The translations under genes and the position numbers were made by a program. A model generated the notes under the pieces. It was not told where the DNA came from. It worked only from the letters and a program-made list of their open reading frames with translations, and did not search any database. Below, piece after piece: positions 43,480 to 53,954 of a stretch of DNA of 64,000 nucleotides (its first letter is position 1; every line of letters begins with the position of its first letter). This DNA is from Chitinophaga pinensis (GTDB lineage Bacteria > Bacteroidota > Bacteroidia > Flavobacteriales_D > Crocinitomicaceae): the NCBI GenBank assembly GCA_945902745.1, contig CAMDNE010000008.1, positions 62,001-126,000 on the forward strand, read 5' to 3'.

Positions 43480-44433
43480 ATGGCGTTTTTCGGATTATTC
43501 TCAAAAGAAAAAAAAGAAAGTCTCGACAAAGGACTTGAAAAAACCAAACAAAGTTTTTTATCAAAACTGGCTCGCACAATCGTTGGTAAATCTAAGGTTG
43601 ATGATGAAGTTTTGGATAACCTTGAAGAAGTCCTTATTACTTCTGATGTTGGAGTTGATACAACATTGAAAATCATCAATAGAATTGAAGCACGCGTCTC
43701 AAGAGATAAAGTTCTTGGCACAAATGAACTGAATACTATTTTAAAAGAGGAAATTGCAGCTCTCCTAGAGGAGAATAATTCAACCAATCAAGGTAGTTTT
43801 GAAGTTGAAAAAATAGACGGCCAGCCCTATGTTATTATGGTGGTTGGTGTAAATGGTGTTGGTAAAACAACAACAATCGGTAAACTTGCTCATCAATTCA
43901 AATCTTCAGGCAAAAAAGTAGTGCTCGGAGCTGCAGATACTTTTCGTGCAGCAGCAGTTGATCAATTAATTATTTGGTCTGAACGAGTAGGTGTTTCTAT
44001 CGTGCAACAAGGAATGGGTGCAGATCCTGCTTCTGTTGCTTTTGATACGCTGCAATCTGCAAAATCTCAAGGTGCGGATATAGTAATTATCGATACTGCT
44101 GGAAGATTGCACAACAAAATCAACTTGATGACTGAGTTGAGTAAAATAAAACGCGTCATGGAAAAAGTTATTCCGGGAGCTCCTCACGAAATTTTATTGG
44201 TACTGGATGGTTCAACTGGTCAAAATGCATTTGAACAAGCGAAACAGTTTTCTTTAGCAACAGACATCAACGCATTGGCAATTACTAAATTAGACGGTAC
44301 GGCGAAAGGTGGAGTTGTAATTGGTATTTCAGATCAAATGAAAATCCCTGTTAAGTACATTGGTGTTGGAGAAGGTATCAACGATTTGCAATTATTCAAT
44401 AAAACAGAATTTGTAGATTCACTATTTTCTTAA
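43480..44433 (+). CDS. ftsY: Signal recognition particle receptor
   Basis: FtsY (317 aa), the SRP receptor GTPase that docks ribosomes at SecYEG. The N-terminal four-helix N domain (about 20-100) and G domain show the P-loop GVNGVGKT at 123-130, DTFRAAAVDQL, DTAGRLHNK and TKLDGTAKGG. It has only a short, mildly basic N-terminus (MAFFGLFSKEKKESLDKG) instead of the long acidic A domain of E. coli, which is usual in Bacteroidota. Confidence 0.97.
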   Translation: MAFFGLFSKEKKESLDKGLEKTKQSFLSKLARTIVGKSKVDDEVLDNLEEVLITSDVGVDTTLKIINRIEARVSRDKVLGTNELNTILKEEIAALLEENNSTNQGSFEVEKIDGQPYVIMVVGVNGVGKTTTIGKLAHQFKSSGKKVVLGAADTFRAAAVDQLIIWSERVGVSIVQQGMGADPASVAFDTLQSAKSQGADIVIIDTAGRLHNKINLMTELSKIKRVMEKVIPGAPHEILLVLDGSTGQNAFEQAKQFSLATDINALAITKLDGTAKGGVVIGISDQMKIPVKYIGVGEGINDLQLFNKTEFVDSLFS

Positions 44434-44560
44434 TTTGAACGAATAAAATGTATTTTTCATCGAGCATATAGTGCTTGTGATAGAATATTTTAAAATTTGC
44501 AGTTATTTTTTTTGATTGTATGTTTTATATTTCATAATTTGGACTCGCTAAAACTAAATT

Positions 44561-47500
44561 ATGAACCTAACATTTAATCCACGAGGATTTATATTCTCGA
44601 TGCTTATCATTTTATTGATAGCACCATCCACTCTTTTTTCTCAATCTACAATTCGCTGTTATACTGACGAAATGGATGCAGCGCTTAGAGCGAACAATCC
44701 AGATCTTCCTTCAAGAGAGGAATTTGAAAATTGGTTGAATTCTGAAGTTCAACAAAATTCTGCTTCAAAAATTATTGGTGGTGTTTATTATATACCTGTT
44801 GTATTTCATGTTATTCACAGTGGTGAAGCAGTTGGATCAGGGACAAATGTTTCGATGGCTGCAATGCAATCACAAATTGATGTACTGAACGAGGATTTCC
44901 GAAAATTACTGGGTTCAAATGGATGGAATACAAATCCTGTTGGTGCTGATACTAAAATTGAATTTTGTTTAGCTCAAAGAAGACCGAATGGCACTGCCTT
45001 CGCAGTAGCAGAGCCTGGTGTGAATAGAATTTTGTATTCAACAATTGGAGCAACTGCACCACCGTTTTCTACAGCATATATTGATGCAACAATAAAAACA
45101 TGGACATATAATGGCGGAGTAGCAACAGCAACTCGTGGATGGGATCCAAATAAGTACATGAATATTTGGTTGTGTAATATATCGGGCGGAATTTTAGGGT
45201 ATGCACAATTTCCTACCTCACCACTTGGTGGAATGGGTTGTGGTGCTCAAGCTGTAGCTACAGATGGTGTAGTATTTTTATATAATTCTATTGGAAAAAG
45301 TGCAGTTACTGGTTATCCAGGACCTTATAATGAAGGAAGAACAGCTACACATGAGATAGGACACTGGCTTGGTTTACGTCACATTTGGGGAGATGGTGGT
45401 TGTACTATTGACGATTTTTGTAATGATACCCCTGAAGCTGCTGCCGCAAATTTTGGATGTCCTGCCGGAACAAACAGTTGTACAGCTGCTCCAGATGCCG
45501 GAGTTGATCAAATAGAAAATTACATGGATTATACTGACGATTTATGTATGAATATTTTTACAAATGATCAAAAAGCAAGAATGAGAACAGTATTGGAAAG
45601 TAGTCCGCTAAGATTAAATTTAATTAATTCTGATGCATGCACTCCTCCAAATGCAAATGACGCTTCAGTTATAGATATAATAACCCCTAAAGGGGATAAT
45701 TGCGCTGGAAGTCTTACACCTATAGTTACCCTAAAGAATCGTGGGTCAAGCAATTTAACAACAGCAACTATTTCATATAAAATCGATAATGGAACTGCCA
45801 CAACATTTGCGTGGAGTGGAACAATTGCACCTGGCTCGTCATTAAATGTTACTTTACCAGCGTTCACCTCAACTTTAGGTACGCATAATTTCAAATCTTA
45901 TTCTACATTACCAAATGGAGGCGTTGATCCATCAACAGCTTACGATACTTCTGCAATTGATTTTGTTATTTCAAATGGTGAAATGGCACCATTTATTGAA
46001 ACGTTTGAAGGTTCAACTTTCCCGCCAGATGTTAGATGGGTTGTAGAAAACACGAATAGTGATTGTTACCAATGGGTAGCAGCTTCTGCCACTTCAATTA
46101 CTGGTACCTTCATTAATAGTGCTGCACAATTCCCCGGTTTTGGGAATGGTTCAGGTAGTACTGATAATTTAATTTCACCGATTTTTATTCTGCCGTGTAA
46201 TGCTACAGTTGCTAACATTCAATTTGATGTTGCTTACAGAAGAAGAAATGGAACTGTTGCTAATTATGACCGCCTTTACGTTGAAATATCACAAGATTGC
46301 GGTTTAACTTGGACTGTAACACCTATATATGATAAAACCGGGACGACATTACAAGTGTTGACAGCGACTTTAGCAACTTATTATACGCCGGTTGGAATAA
46401 CTGATTGGAGAACTGAAACGGTTAATTTATTGCCTTTTGTTACTGGAATTTCTAAAAATGTAAAATTTAGATTTAGAGCAGTAGCGGCGAATGGGAATAA
46501 TATTTACCTTGATAATTTCCGTTTCAATGCTACAACTCCTGGTGAAATTGAGGTGACTCAAAGTGGCAGTGATGTTTTAGATGGAGGTTATTACAATTTT
46601 ACACCTGTATCTGCGGGCACACCGGCAACAGCGATTTTCACAATTACAAATCCAGGGACGACTAATTTAACTTTAACTGGCCCAATTGTAGTTGCAGGAA
46701 CTGGATTCACCTTGGCTTCTACTTTTGGAACAACAACCGTTGCTCCTGGAGGAACAACAACATTTAGTGTTACCTTCAATTCTGCAGTCGGTGGATCTTT
46801 TACTGGAAATGTTTCTTTCGGAACCAATGATTGTGATGAAGGAACGTATAATTTTCAAATAAATGCGATTGCGACAACCTCTCCTCCTGTAGCAGCTTTT
46901 TCAGGAACTCCATTAACAATTTGTGCAGGATCAACAGTTGCGTTTACTGATTTATCAACTGGTGGAGTAACAAGTTGGTCGTGGAATTTTGGAGCTGGAG
47001 CTGTGCCGGCTACTTCAACGGCGCAGAATCCGACAGTTACATTTAATACTGTAGGAAGTAATACGATTACATTAATTGTAACGAGTGCTTATGGCTCAGA
47101 TACGCAGGTAAATACAAACTACGTGACTGTATTAAATTCAACTGGTGTTGCATTGCCAATCACAGAAGGCTTTACTGGAGCGACATTTGTCCCTGTTAAT
47201 TGGTCTCTTGTGAATACAAATGCTTCTCCTACCTCATGGGCTAGAAGTGCAACAGTTGGTTTTGCGCCAACTGCTGGTAATAGCATGTTCTTTAATAATT
47301 TTTCGTATAATGATGGCGACGACGATCAAGTTAAATTACCTGGAGCAAGTTTTAGTGGATTATCTTCTGCACAGTTGCAATTTGATGTCGCATATGCTGC
47401 TTTTAATATAACAAGATTTGATGGATTGGAAGTTTTAGTTTCTACAGATTGTGGAGTGACATTTACTTCGGTGTACTCTAAAACAGGTTCAACTGTTGCG

Positions 47501-49237
47501 GTAGGAAATCTTCCAACAGCTCCTGCAACAACTGCTTCATTTACACCCACTGCGGCACAATGGAGAACAGAAACAATAAATCTTTCAGCTTATGTTGGAA
47601 ATTCTAAAGTAATTGTCGCATTTAAAAACCTATCAGGTAATGGAAATAGATTATTTGTTGATAATATTAATTTAACGGGAGTGGTTTCAACTCTTGCTCC
47701 TGTAGCAAGTTTTACTTCATCACCTACTTCTCCTGTTTGTGCTGGTCAAAGTGTTACCTATACAAGTACCTCAACAAATAGTCCTACATCTTACAGTTGG
47801 TCATTTGCTGGCGGAACACCTGCAACTAGTACTTCAGCAACACAAGTAGTTACTTATGCTGCTGCTGGAACGTATAATGTTTCATTAACAGCAACAAATG
47901 GCAGTGGTTCAAATACCCTGAATCAAGCTGGTTATATGACTGTAAATGCTTCTCCATCAACGCCAATTGTTACAGTATCAAATAACTGTGGTAATTCTGT
48001 ATTGACAACATCAGGAACAAGTTTGTTATGGTCAACCGGAGCAACAACTCCTTCAATTACTGTTTCTACCGCTGGAACATCTTCTGTTACGCAAACTGTT
48101 GGAGGTTGTACAAGTTTATCAGGTTCAGCAACAGCGGCACCAATAGCTATTCCATCAACGCCAATTGTTACAGTATCAAATAACTGTGGTAATTCTGTAT
48201 TGACAACATCAGGAACAAGTTTGTTATGGTCAACCGGAGCAACAACACCTTCAATTACTGTTTCTACCGCTGGAACATCTTCTGTTACGCAAACTGATGG
48301 AGGTTGTACAAGTTTATCAGGTTCAGCAACAGCGGCACCAATAGCAATTCCATCAACTCCAATTGTTACAGTATCAAATAACTGTGGTAATTCTATATTG
48401 ACAGCAAGTGGTGCTGGACCTTTTTTATGGTCGACAGGTGAAACTACTGTTTCAATTTTGGTGACAAGTGCAAATTCCTATTCAGTAACTCAAACTTTTG
48501 GTGGGTGTATTAGCTCATATGGAATTGGGGTTGCTGCTCCAAATTCAATTCCAGCAATTCCTGTTGTCGCAGTTGTAGACAATTGTGGTACTTCGGTATT
48601 AACAACTTCAGCAACTGGATCTTTGGTTTGGTCAACTAGTGAGACAACTTCCTTTATTACAGTTACTATGCCGGGAACATATTTTGTTTCACAATCTGTA
48701 AACGGTTGCACAAGTCCTGTTGGAACTGCATTAGCAAATCCAAATATTGTACCGACTGTTACATTTAATCCGCTTGCAGATATTTGTATCAATGCTGCAT
48801 CTTATACGTTAGTTGAAGGTTCACCAGCAGGTGGAACTTATAGTGGCATAGGGGTAATTGGTGGTCAATTTGACCCGAGTGTTTCAGGATATGGTGTCTT
48901 TACAATAGATTATAATTACACTGATTTAAATGGTTGTTTAGGAATGAATCAACAACCAATAACGGTTGGATGTGCAAGTATTGATGAAACAAATGAATTT
49001 GAATTAGTACTTTACCCAAATCCAACAGAAGGTATATTCTCACTAATTATTGAAAACGATGTGATGTCAAAAGTAAATATTTTTGATGCTTCAGGTAGAA
49101 TAGTGAAGAATGTAATTAATAATAACTTTGAATCAGAAATGAAAATTGATTTAACACATTTTGCAGATGGAATATATTCTTTAGAAATATACACGAATCA
49201 AGGCGTAATTCGTAAAAAAGTTACTTTAACGAAATAA
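44561..49237 (+). CDS. Secreted M43-type metalloprotease with PKD domains and T9SS sorting tail
   Basis: A 1558-residue multidomain protein. Signal peptide (about 1-28); pappalysin/M43-like protease with zinc motif HEIGHWLGLRH at 264-274 and Met-turn NYMDY at 320-324; a CARDB-like beta domain (about 368-470); MAM/anchor-type jelly-roll regions (about 475-680 and 865-1045); a DUF1573-like domain (about 665-770); two PKD domains (about 775-865, 1047-1130); then four ~66-residue repeats (about 1132-1400). The C-terminus (about 1480-1558, VLYPNPTEGIFSL to RKKVTLTK) is a type A T9SS sorting domain, directing secretion across the outer membrane and surface attachment. It likely degrades proteins outside the cell. 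Confidence 0.92.
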   Translation: MNLTFNPRGFIFSMLIILLIAPSTLFSQSTIRCYTDEMDAALRANNPDLPSREEFENWLNSEVQQNSASKIIGGVYYIPVVFHVIHSGEAVGSGTNVSMAAMQSQIDVLNEDFRKLLGSNGWNTNPVGADTKIEFCLAQRRPNGTAFAVAEPGVNRILYSTIGATAPPFSTAYIDATIKTWTYNGGVATATRGWDPNKYMNIWLCNISGGILGYAQFPTSPLGGMGCGAQAVATDGVVFLYNSIGKSAVTGYPGPYNEGRTATHEIGHWLGLRHIWGDGGCTIDDFCNDTPEAAAANFGCPAGTNSCTAAPDAGVDQIENYMDYTDDLCMNIFTNDQKARMRTVLESSPLRLNLINSDACTPPNANDASVIDIITPKGDNCAGSLTPIVTLKNRGSSNLTTATISYKIDNGTATTFAWSGTIAPGSSLNVTLPAFTSTLGTHNFKSYSTLPNGGVDPSTAYDTSAIDFVISNGEMAPFIETFEGSTFPPDVRWVVENTNSDCYQWVAASATSITGTFINSAAQFPGFGNGSGSTDNLISPIFILPCNATVANIQFDVAYRRRNGTVANYDRLYVEISQDCGLTWTVTPIYDKTGTTLQVLTATLATYYTPVGITDWRTETVNLLPFVTGISKNVKFRFRAVAANGNNIYLDNFRFNATTPGEIEVTQSGSDVLDGGYYNFTPVSAGTPATAIFTITNPGTTNLTLTGPIVVAGTGFTLASTFGTTTVAPGGTTTFSVTFNSAVGGSFTGNVSFGTNDCDEGTYNFQINAIATTSPPVAAFSGTPLTICAGSTVAFTDLSTGGVTSWSWNFGAGAVPATSTAQNPTVTFNTVGSNTITLIVTSAYGSDTQVNTNYVTVLNSTGVALPITEGFTGATFVPVNWSLVNTNASPTSWARSATVGFAPTAGNSMFFNNFSYNDGDDDQVKLPGASFSGLSSAQLQFDVAYAAFNITRFDGLEVLVSTDCGVTFTSVYSKTGSTVAVGNLPTAPATTASFTPTAAQWRTETINLSAYVGNSKVIVAFKNLSGNGNRLFVDNINLTGVVSTLAPVASFTSSPTSPVCAGQSVTYTSTSTNSPTSYSWSFAGGTPATSTSATQVVTYAAAGTYNVSLTATNGSGSNTLNQAGYMTVNASPSTPIVTVSNNCGNSVLTTSGTSLLWSTGATTPSITVSTAGTSSVTQTVGGCTSLSGSATAAPIAIPSTPIVTVSNNCGNSVLTTSGTSLLWSTGATTPSITVSTAGTSSVTQTDGGCTSLSGSATAAPIAIPSTPIVTVSNNCGNSILTASGAGPFLWSTGETTVSILVTSANSYSVTQTFGGCISSYGIGVAAPNSIPAIPVVAVVDNCGTSVLTTSATGSLVWSTSETTSFITVTMPGTYFVSQSVNGCTSPVGTALANPNIVPTVTFNPLADICINAASYTLVEGSPAGGTYSGIGVIGGQFDPSVSGYGVFTIDYNYTDLNGCLGMNQQPITVGCASIDETNEFELVLYPNPTEGIFSLIIENDVMSKVNIFDASGRIVKNVINNNFESEMKIDLTHFADGIYSLEIYTNQGVIRKKVTLTK
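47954..48349 (+). repeat. 198-bp in-frame tandem repeat in the metalloprotease gene
   Basis: Units 47954-48151 and 48152-48349 are each 198 bases (66 codons) and differ at only about three or four positions. A third unit begins at 48350 but soon diverges, and a fourth is recognisable only in protein. The near-identity at synonymous sites shows recent duplication or gene conversion. Confidence 0.92.
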
Positions 49238-49260
49238 TTCAAAAAGGATTTTTCAATATT

Positions 49261-49288
49261 AACGGTTCCAGAAATGGGACCGTTTTTT
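49261..49288 (+). terminator. Terminator after the metalloprotease gene
   Basis: A 9-bp stem AACGGTTCC / GGGACCGTT (one G-U pair) with an AGAAAT loop is followed by six T. Confidence 0.85.
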
Positions 49289-49330
49289 ATTTACTGTAAT
49301 CTAGATATTAGAATGGTGAAAAATAATTTC

Positions 49331-49338
49331 TATTTTTG
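49331..49338 (+). promoter_or_regulatory. -7 box TATTTTTG of the amidohydrolase gene
   Basis: A perfect TAnnTTTG match 36 bases before the chosen start (49375). It overlaps an upstream in-frame TTG (49336), which therefore cannot be the translation start. Confidence 0.6.
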
Positions 49339-49374
49339 GCTTTAAATTATTTTCCTCACTCACAGAAATATAAA

Positions 49375-50418
49375 TTGAAAAAACTCAAAATCAACGGACA
49401 CGGTCACATTCTTCCTGAACCAAGTGAAATTCCAAAGTTCATGAAGGATAAAAAGTTGTTCTGGATTGATGAGGATAAAAAATTCATGCGCCAAGATGAT
49501 TGGTCACGACCTATAACAGATCCCAGCTTTTTCTTTAATGAAAAATTAGAATGGATGTCAAAATACGATATCGATCATGGAGTAATGTTGAACCTTTCTC
49601 AAGTTTATTGCAACGGTTGGGAAAGACAAGATGCACATGATGCAATTCGCTGGCAGAACGATTTTAATGCGAGTGTTCAACAAAGAAGACCAGATAAATT
49701 TACTTGCGGTTTTGTCGTGCAACCACTTTACATGGAAGATGCACTCAAAGAAATTGAACGTTGTGTAACGCAATTAAAGCTGAGTTTACTTTGTCTGCCT
49801 ACTCATTTCTTAAACAAAGAAGGTGAATGGTTATCTATTGCGGATGAAAGTGTTTTCCCAATTTATGAATTAGCAAATCACTATAATTTAGCAGTCGAAA
49901 TACACCCTTACGATGCTGAAAAAATGGTTAAATTAAAAGATATTTATTGGCGATTTCATTTGGTTTGGATGATGGCGCAAACAGCTGACACTTTACATCT
50001 TTTTACACTAAATAATCTTTTAGAGAGATTTCCAAATGTAAGAACGTGCTTCGCACATGGTTGCATGTTAGGACAAGCAAACTATGGACGTCGTTTGCAA
50101 GGTTTTGATGGTCGACCAGATTTATTTGAAGGCACAACCAATCCAAGAGAAGCGCTAGGTCACCCAAATTTATTTTTTGATTCATTGGTACACGATTCAT
50201 ATACCTTGCAATTAATTAAAACTAGAGCAGGTGCATCACAAATAATAGCTGGTTTGGACGATCCTTATCCTTTGGGAGAAATGGAAGGTGTTGCCAATTC
50301 ATACCCAGGTCGTGTTATTGATTTTGCAGTTGAATCCAATATCATCACTCAACAAGAATCAGATGCGATGTGGTGCGATAACGTTTTGAGATGGCTCGGG
50401 AAAACTGAATTAAGATAG
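49375..50418 (+). CDS. Amidohydrolase family protein, ACMSD-like
   Basis: A 347-residue TIM-barrel metal hydrolase from a TTG start at 49375 (KKLKINGHGHILPEPSEIP); the upstream in-frame TTG lies in the promoter. The GHGH pair near residue 10, the AVEIHPYDAEK His near 180, FAHGCMLG and GLDDPYPLGE near the end are the zinc-site blocks of the 2-amino-3-carboxymuconate-6-semialdehyde decarboxylase (ACMSD) branch. ACMSD acts in tryptophan degradation via 3-hydroxyanthranilate. No other kynurenine gene is in the window, so the exact substrate is uncertain. Confidence 0.82.
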   Translation: MKKLKINGHGHILPEPSEIPKFMKDKKLFWIDEDKKFMRQDDWSRPITDPSFFFNEKLEWMSKYDIDHGVMLNLSQVYCNGWERQDAHDAIRWQNDFNASVQQRRPDKFTCGFVVQPLYMEDALKEIERCVTQLKLSLLCLPTHFLNKEGEWLSIADESVFPIYELANHYNLAVEIHPYDAEKMVKLKDIYWRFHLVWMMAQTADTLHLFTLNNLLERFPNVRTCFAHGCMLGQANYGRRLQGFDGRPDLFEGTTNPREALGHPNLFFDSLVHDSYTLQLIKTRAGASQIIAGLDDPYPLGEMEGVANSYPGRVIDFAVESNIITQQESDAMWCDNVLRWLGKTELR

Positions 50419-50458
50419 TTAATTCATAATTCATAATTCTCAATTCAGAATTCTCAAC
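50419..50458. repeat. AT-rich degenerate repeat (CATAATT family)
   Basis: Tandem imperfect words TTAATTCATAATTCATAA then TTCTCAATTCAGAATTCTCAA directly precede the TATCTTTG box of hisS. Similar blocks lie at 26028-26070 and 57285-57302. Confidence 0.6.
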
Positions 50459-50466
50459 TATCTTTG
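50459..50466 (+). promoter_or_regulatory. -7 box TATCTTTG of hisS
   Basis: A perfect TAnnTTTG match 19 bases before the hisS start at 50485; its last bases form an in-frame TTG that is not a start codon. Confidence 0.6.
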
Positions 50467-50484
50467 CCTAAATTCAATTTTATA

Positions 50485-51855
50485 ATGGCTCAAAAACCTT
50501 CAATTCCTAAAGGAACACGTGATTTTCTTCCAAAAGAAGTAGCAAGAAGAACTTATATTTTCGATACAATTAAAAAATCATTTAGAAAATTTGGTTTTGC
50601 TCCAATTGAAACGCCTTCTTTCGAATTATCTTCAACATTAATGGGGAAATATGGTGAAGAAGGAGATCGATTGATTTTTAGAATATTGAATTCTGGAGAA
50701 AAAGTGCGTAAGGCAGATTTGGATGCTTTAGCGCAGGATAATTTGCCTCGTTTCGCTAATTCTCTTTCAGAAAAAGCATTGCGTTACGATTTAACGGTTC
50801 CTTTTGCACGGTTTGTCGTACAACACCAAAATGAATTGTCTTTTCCATTTAAACGCTATCAAATTCAACCAGTTTGGAGAGCAGATAGACCACAACATGG
50901 TAGATACCAAGAGTTTTTTCAGTGCGACGCTGATGTTGTAGGAAGTGATTCTTTGGTGAATGAAGTTGATTTTACATTCATGATCGACGAAGTTTTAACG
51001 AATTTGCAATTGCCAAGTTTTACAATCAAAGTAAATAACCGTAAAATTCTTTCTGGAATTGCAGAAGTGAGTGGCGAAACTGCTAGAATTATCGACATTA
51101 CTGTAGCAATCGATAAATTAGATAAAATTGGAGAAGAAGGAGTTGTGAAAGAGTTGCGTGATAAAGGAATTTCTGAAGCAGCAATTGATAAAATTCAACC
51201 TTTATTCTCTTTTTCTGGTTCAAATTCAGAGAAAATGACCAAAATGAGTGCTTTTTTAGCAAAAAGTGAAATTGGCTTAAAAGGTTTGGAGGAATTGCAA
51301 TTTGTATTTGATAATGTGGAACGTCTGGGATTGCAACGTGCAGAAATTGAATTCGATATTACGTTAGCGAGAGGTTTAAATTATTACACAGGAGCAATTT
51401 TCGAAGTGAAAGCAAATGGTGTGAAAATGGGCAGTATTTGTGGTGGAGGACGATACGATGATTTAACTGGATTGTTTGGAATGCCAGGAATGTCTGGAGT
51501 TGGAATCTCTTTTGGTGCAGATAGAATTTATGACGTAATCACAGAATTGGACTTGTTTCCAAAAGAAACGGATCAAGGATTAACGTTATTATTCGTGAAT
51601 TTTGGAGAAAAAGAACAAGCTCATTGCATGAAGTTAGTGCATGAAGTTCGCGCAAATGATATCGATTGTGAATTATATCCATCAACTGCCAAAATGCAAA
51701 AGCAAATGAAATATGCCAATGACAGAAATGTGCAATATGTTGCTTTAGTGGGTGAAAATGAAATGAATCAAGAATTAATTCAATTGAAAAACATGGAAAC
51801 TGGAGATCAGGAAGAAATGAGTATCGATGAATTGATTTTCAAGCTAAAAAAATAG
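50485..51855 (+). CDS. hisS: Histidyl-tRNA synthetase
   Basis: HisRS (456 aa) from ATG 50485 ([18 protein letters not shown]). Class II motifs: motif 1 around [12 protein letters not shown], motif 2 in [24 protein letters not shown], the His-specific loop [13 protein letters not shown] and motif 3 [14 protein letters not shown]. The C-terminal anticodon-binding domain spans about residues 360-456. Length is standard. The downstream hutH gene starts 64 bases later on the same strand, so histidine charging and histidine breakdown enzymes are neighbours. Confidence 0.97.
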   Translation: MAQKPSIPKGTRDFLPKEVARRTYIFDTIKKSFRKFGFAPIETPSFELSSTLMGKYGEEGDRLIFRILNSGEKVRKADLDALAQDNLPRFANSLSEKALRYDLTVPFARFVVQHQNELSFPFKRYQIQPVWRADRPQHGRYQEFFQCDADVVGSDSLVNEVDFTFMIDEVLTNLQLPSFTIKVNNRKILSGIAEVSGETARIIDITVAIDKLDKIGEEGVVKELRDKGISEAAIDKIQPLFSFSGSNSEKMTKMSAFLAKSEIGLKGLEELQFVFDNVERLGLQRAEIEFDITLARGLNYYTGAIFEVKANGVKMGSICGGGRYDDLTGLFGMPGMSGVGISFGADRIYDVITELDLFPKETDQGLTLLFVNFGEKEQAHCMKLVHEVRANDIDCELYPSTAKMQKQMKYANDRNVQYVALVGENEMNQELIQLKNMETGDQEEMSIDELIFKLKK

Positions 51856-51918
51856 ACATCATATTGTAACGTCGAATTGCATTCGGCGGACGATATGGTT
51901 CAAAGAAATAGAAAGAAA

Positions 51919-53406
51919 ATGAAAAACTACACCATAAATAACGAGTGGATTTCTCTCCATCAAATAGATGAAATTCTTGAAAATCATGTAACACTTGAAT
52001 TAGGAGAAAATGCGCGAAGTCTGATTCAAAAATGCAGAACATATTTGGATGAAAAGATTCAGCGTCATGACAAACTTATTTATGGTATTAATACGGGATT
52101 TGGATCACTTTGTAATACTGCAATTGACACAAAAGATTTAGAGCAATTACAAACAAATTTGGTGTTGTCTCATGCATGTGGAACAGGAGATGAAGTGCCA
52201 CAAGAAATTGTAAAACGAATGCTTTTTTTGAAAGTTTTAGGGCTTTCCCACGGACATTCAGGAGTTCAAGTTGCAACTGTTGAACGGTTGATTTATTTTT
52301 TCAATCATAACATCATACCGGTTGTTTACCAACAAGGAAGTTTAGGCGCATCTGGTGATTTGGCTCCTTTAGCACATTTGTCTTTGCCGTTGATAGGTGA
52401 AGGAGAAGTTTATTTTCAAGGTAAAAAGCATGCATCAGCTGAAGTTTTAAAAGCAATGAACCTTGAACCAATTGTTTTGCAATCAAAAGAAGGTTTGGCT
52501 CTATTGAACGGAACGCAATTCATGAGTTCGTATGCATCCTATTGCGTTTCAAAAGGACATCAGCTATGGAATCAATGGAATACAATTGCTGCAATGTCAT
52601 TAGAAGGATATGATGGACGTTTGAACCCATTTCAAGCGAACGTGAATGAAATTCGAAATCAACAAGGACAAATTGAAGTGGCAAAAATCTTCCGTGATTT
52701 ATTAGCTGGAAGTGAAATTATCGTCCAAGAAAAGGAACATGTTCAAGATCCTTATTCTTTCCGATGTATTCCACAAGTTCATGGTGCGTCAAAAGATGCA
52801 TTGGATTATGCGGCAACGATTATTGAACGAGAAGTAAATGCGGTGACAGACAATCCGACTATTTTTCCTGACGATGACGATATCGTTTCTGCAGGAAATT
52901 TCCACGGACAACCATTGGCGATTACAATGGATTTCTTGGCAATTGCTTTAGCGGAAATGGGAAGTATTTCAGAAAGAAGAGTGTACAAGCTCATTTCTGG
53001 AACCAGAGGTCTTCCTGCATTTTTGGTCGCAAATCCAGGATTAAATTCAGGATTTATGATTCCCCAATATGCGTGTGCTTCAGTGGTGAGTCAAAATAAA
53101 CAATTGTGCACACCGGCATCAGTTGATACAATTGATTCGAGTAACGGACAAGAAGATCATGTTTCTATGGGTGCAAATGCAGCAACAAAATTATTACGTG
53201 TCGTAGAAAATTGTTTCACAATACAAGGAATAGAGCTTTTAAATGCCGCTCAAGCTTTTGAGTTCAGGAGACCTTTGAAATCATCAACCATTATTGAAAA
53301 AACAGTTTCGGATTTTCGTCAAACGGTAAGATTTGTTAATAATGACGAGTATTTGCACCCGTTAATTAACGAAAGCGTTAAGTTTGCAAAACAAAAAATG
53401 AAATAA
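51919..53406 (+). CDS. hutH: Histidine ammonia-lyase
   Basis: HutH (495 aa) from ATG 51919 (MKNYTINNEWISLHQ); in-frame codons further upstream are not conserved. It deaminates histidine to trans-urocanate. The self-formed MIO cofactor comes from the triad Ala144-Ser145-Gly146 in GSLGASGDLAPLAHL; GINTGFG (about 56-62), YSFRCIPQVHGA and QEDHVSMG are also conserved. The rest of the hut pathway (hutU, hutI, hutG) is absent from the window. Its stop is 1 base before the next ATG. Confidence 0.95.
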   Translation: MKNYTINNEWISLHQIDEILENHVTLELGENARSLIQKCRTYLDEKIQRHDKLIYGINTGFGSLCNTAIDTKDLEQLQTNLVLSHACGTGDEVPQEIVKRMLFLKVLGLSHGHSGVQVATVERLIYFFNHNIIPVVYQQGSLGASGDLAPLAHLSLPLIGEGEVYFQGKKHASAEVLKAMNLEPIVLQSKEGLALLNGTQFMSSYASYCVSKGHQLWNQWNTIAAMSLEGYDGRLNPFQANVNEIRNQQGQIEVAKIFRDLLAGSEIIVQEKEHVQDPYSFRCIPQVHGASKDALDYAATIIEREVNAVTDNPTIFPDDDDIVSAGNFHGQPLAITMDFLAIALAEMGSISERRVYKLISGTRGLPAFLVANPGLNSGFMIPQYACASVVSQNKQLCTPASVDTIDSSNGQEDHVSMGANAATKLLRVVENCFTIQGIELLNAAQAFEFRRPLKSSTIIEKTVSDFRQTVRFVNNDEYLHPLINESVKFAKQKMK

Positions 53407-53407
53407 T

Positions 53408-53926
53408 ATGGAAACGATTGAATCTATCGATAATCAGCCTTCACTAAAAGAACAACGCCCTTCTTTTTTAACGGTTTTGTGTATTCTAAGCTTTATTTTT
53501 ATTGGATTCTCAATACTTTTTGGTTTGTTCGGTATTGCTACAGGACCTATGAACGCGGATCAGCTTCTAGAATCATCTGTTCAAATATCGAAATCTGCAG
53601 ATGAAATGCGTTCTCTTGATATGGAAAGTTTTGCAATTATGATGGAACAAATTGGAAGAATGACTGTTTCAATTAATAATCATTTTTATGTGAATGGGAT
53701 TTTATCTTTGGTTGTAATGATTACTGGGTTAATTGGTGTAATTAAAATGATACAAGGTCATAAGATTGGGTTTCATTTATACATTATTTATTCCTTGATT
53801 ACGATTGGTCAATTATACATTTTTGTATCACCAGCTGATATTCCTTCTTTTGTTGTAATATGGAATTTAGTGATATCAGGTATTTTTGTCTTGATGTATT
53901 CTAGAAACTTAAAATGGTTAAAATAA
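53408..53926 (+). CDS. Four-helix membrane protein of unknown function
   Basis: A 172-residue protein with membrane helices at about 19-45, 98-117, 124-144 and 149-166, and a periplasm-facing helical loop between the first two (about 46-95, Met- and Ser-rich). It starts 1 base after the hutH stop, so it may be co-transcribed with it. I recognise no family beyond general DUF-type small membrane proteins. Confidence 0.68.
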   Translation: METIESIDNQPSLKEQRPSFLTVLCILSFIFIGFSILFGLFGIATGPMNADQLLESSVQISKSADEMRSLDMESFAIMMEQIGRMTVSINNHFYVNGILSLVVMITGLIGVIKMIQGHKIGFHLYIIYSLITIGQLYIFVSPADIPSFVVIWNLVISGIFVLMYSRNLKWLK

Positions 53927-53954
53927 AGTTTTGTAAATTTTAATTTGTCGTTTT

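Noticed and set aside
44434-44560. Terminator after ftsY
   Set aside because: Only a 4-bp stem (AGCA/TGCT) is found and no T-run follows it.
47954-48600. Non-coding tandem repeat
   Set aside because: The 198-bp unit is a multiple of three, stays in frame and encodes a domain of the secreted protease.
49336-49374. Longer amidohydrolase N-terminus from TTG 49336
   Set aside because: That codon is part of the TATTTTTG -7 box, so it cannot be in the transcript.
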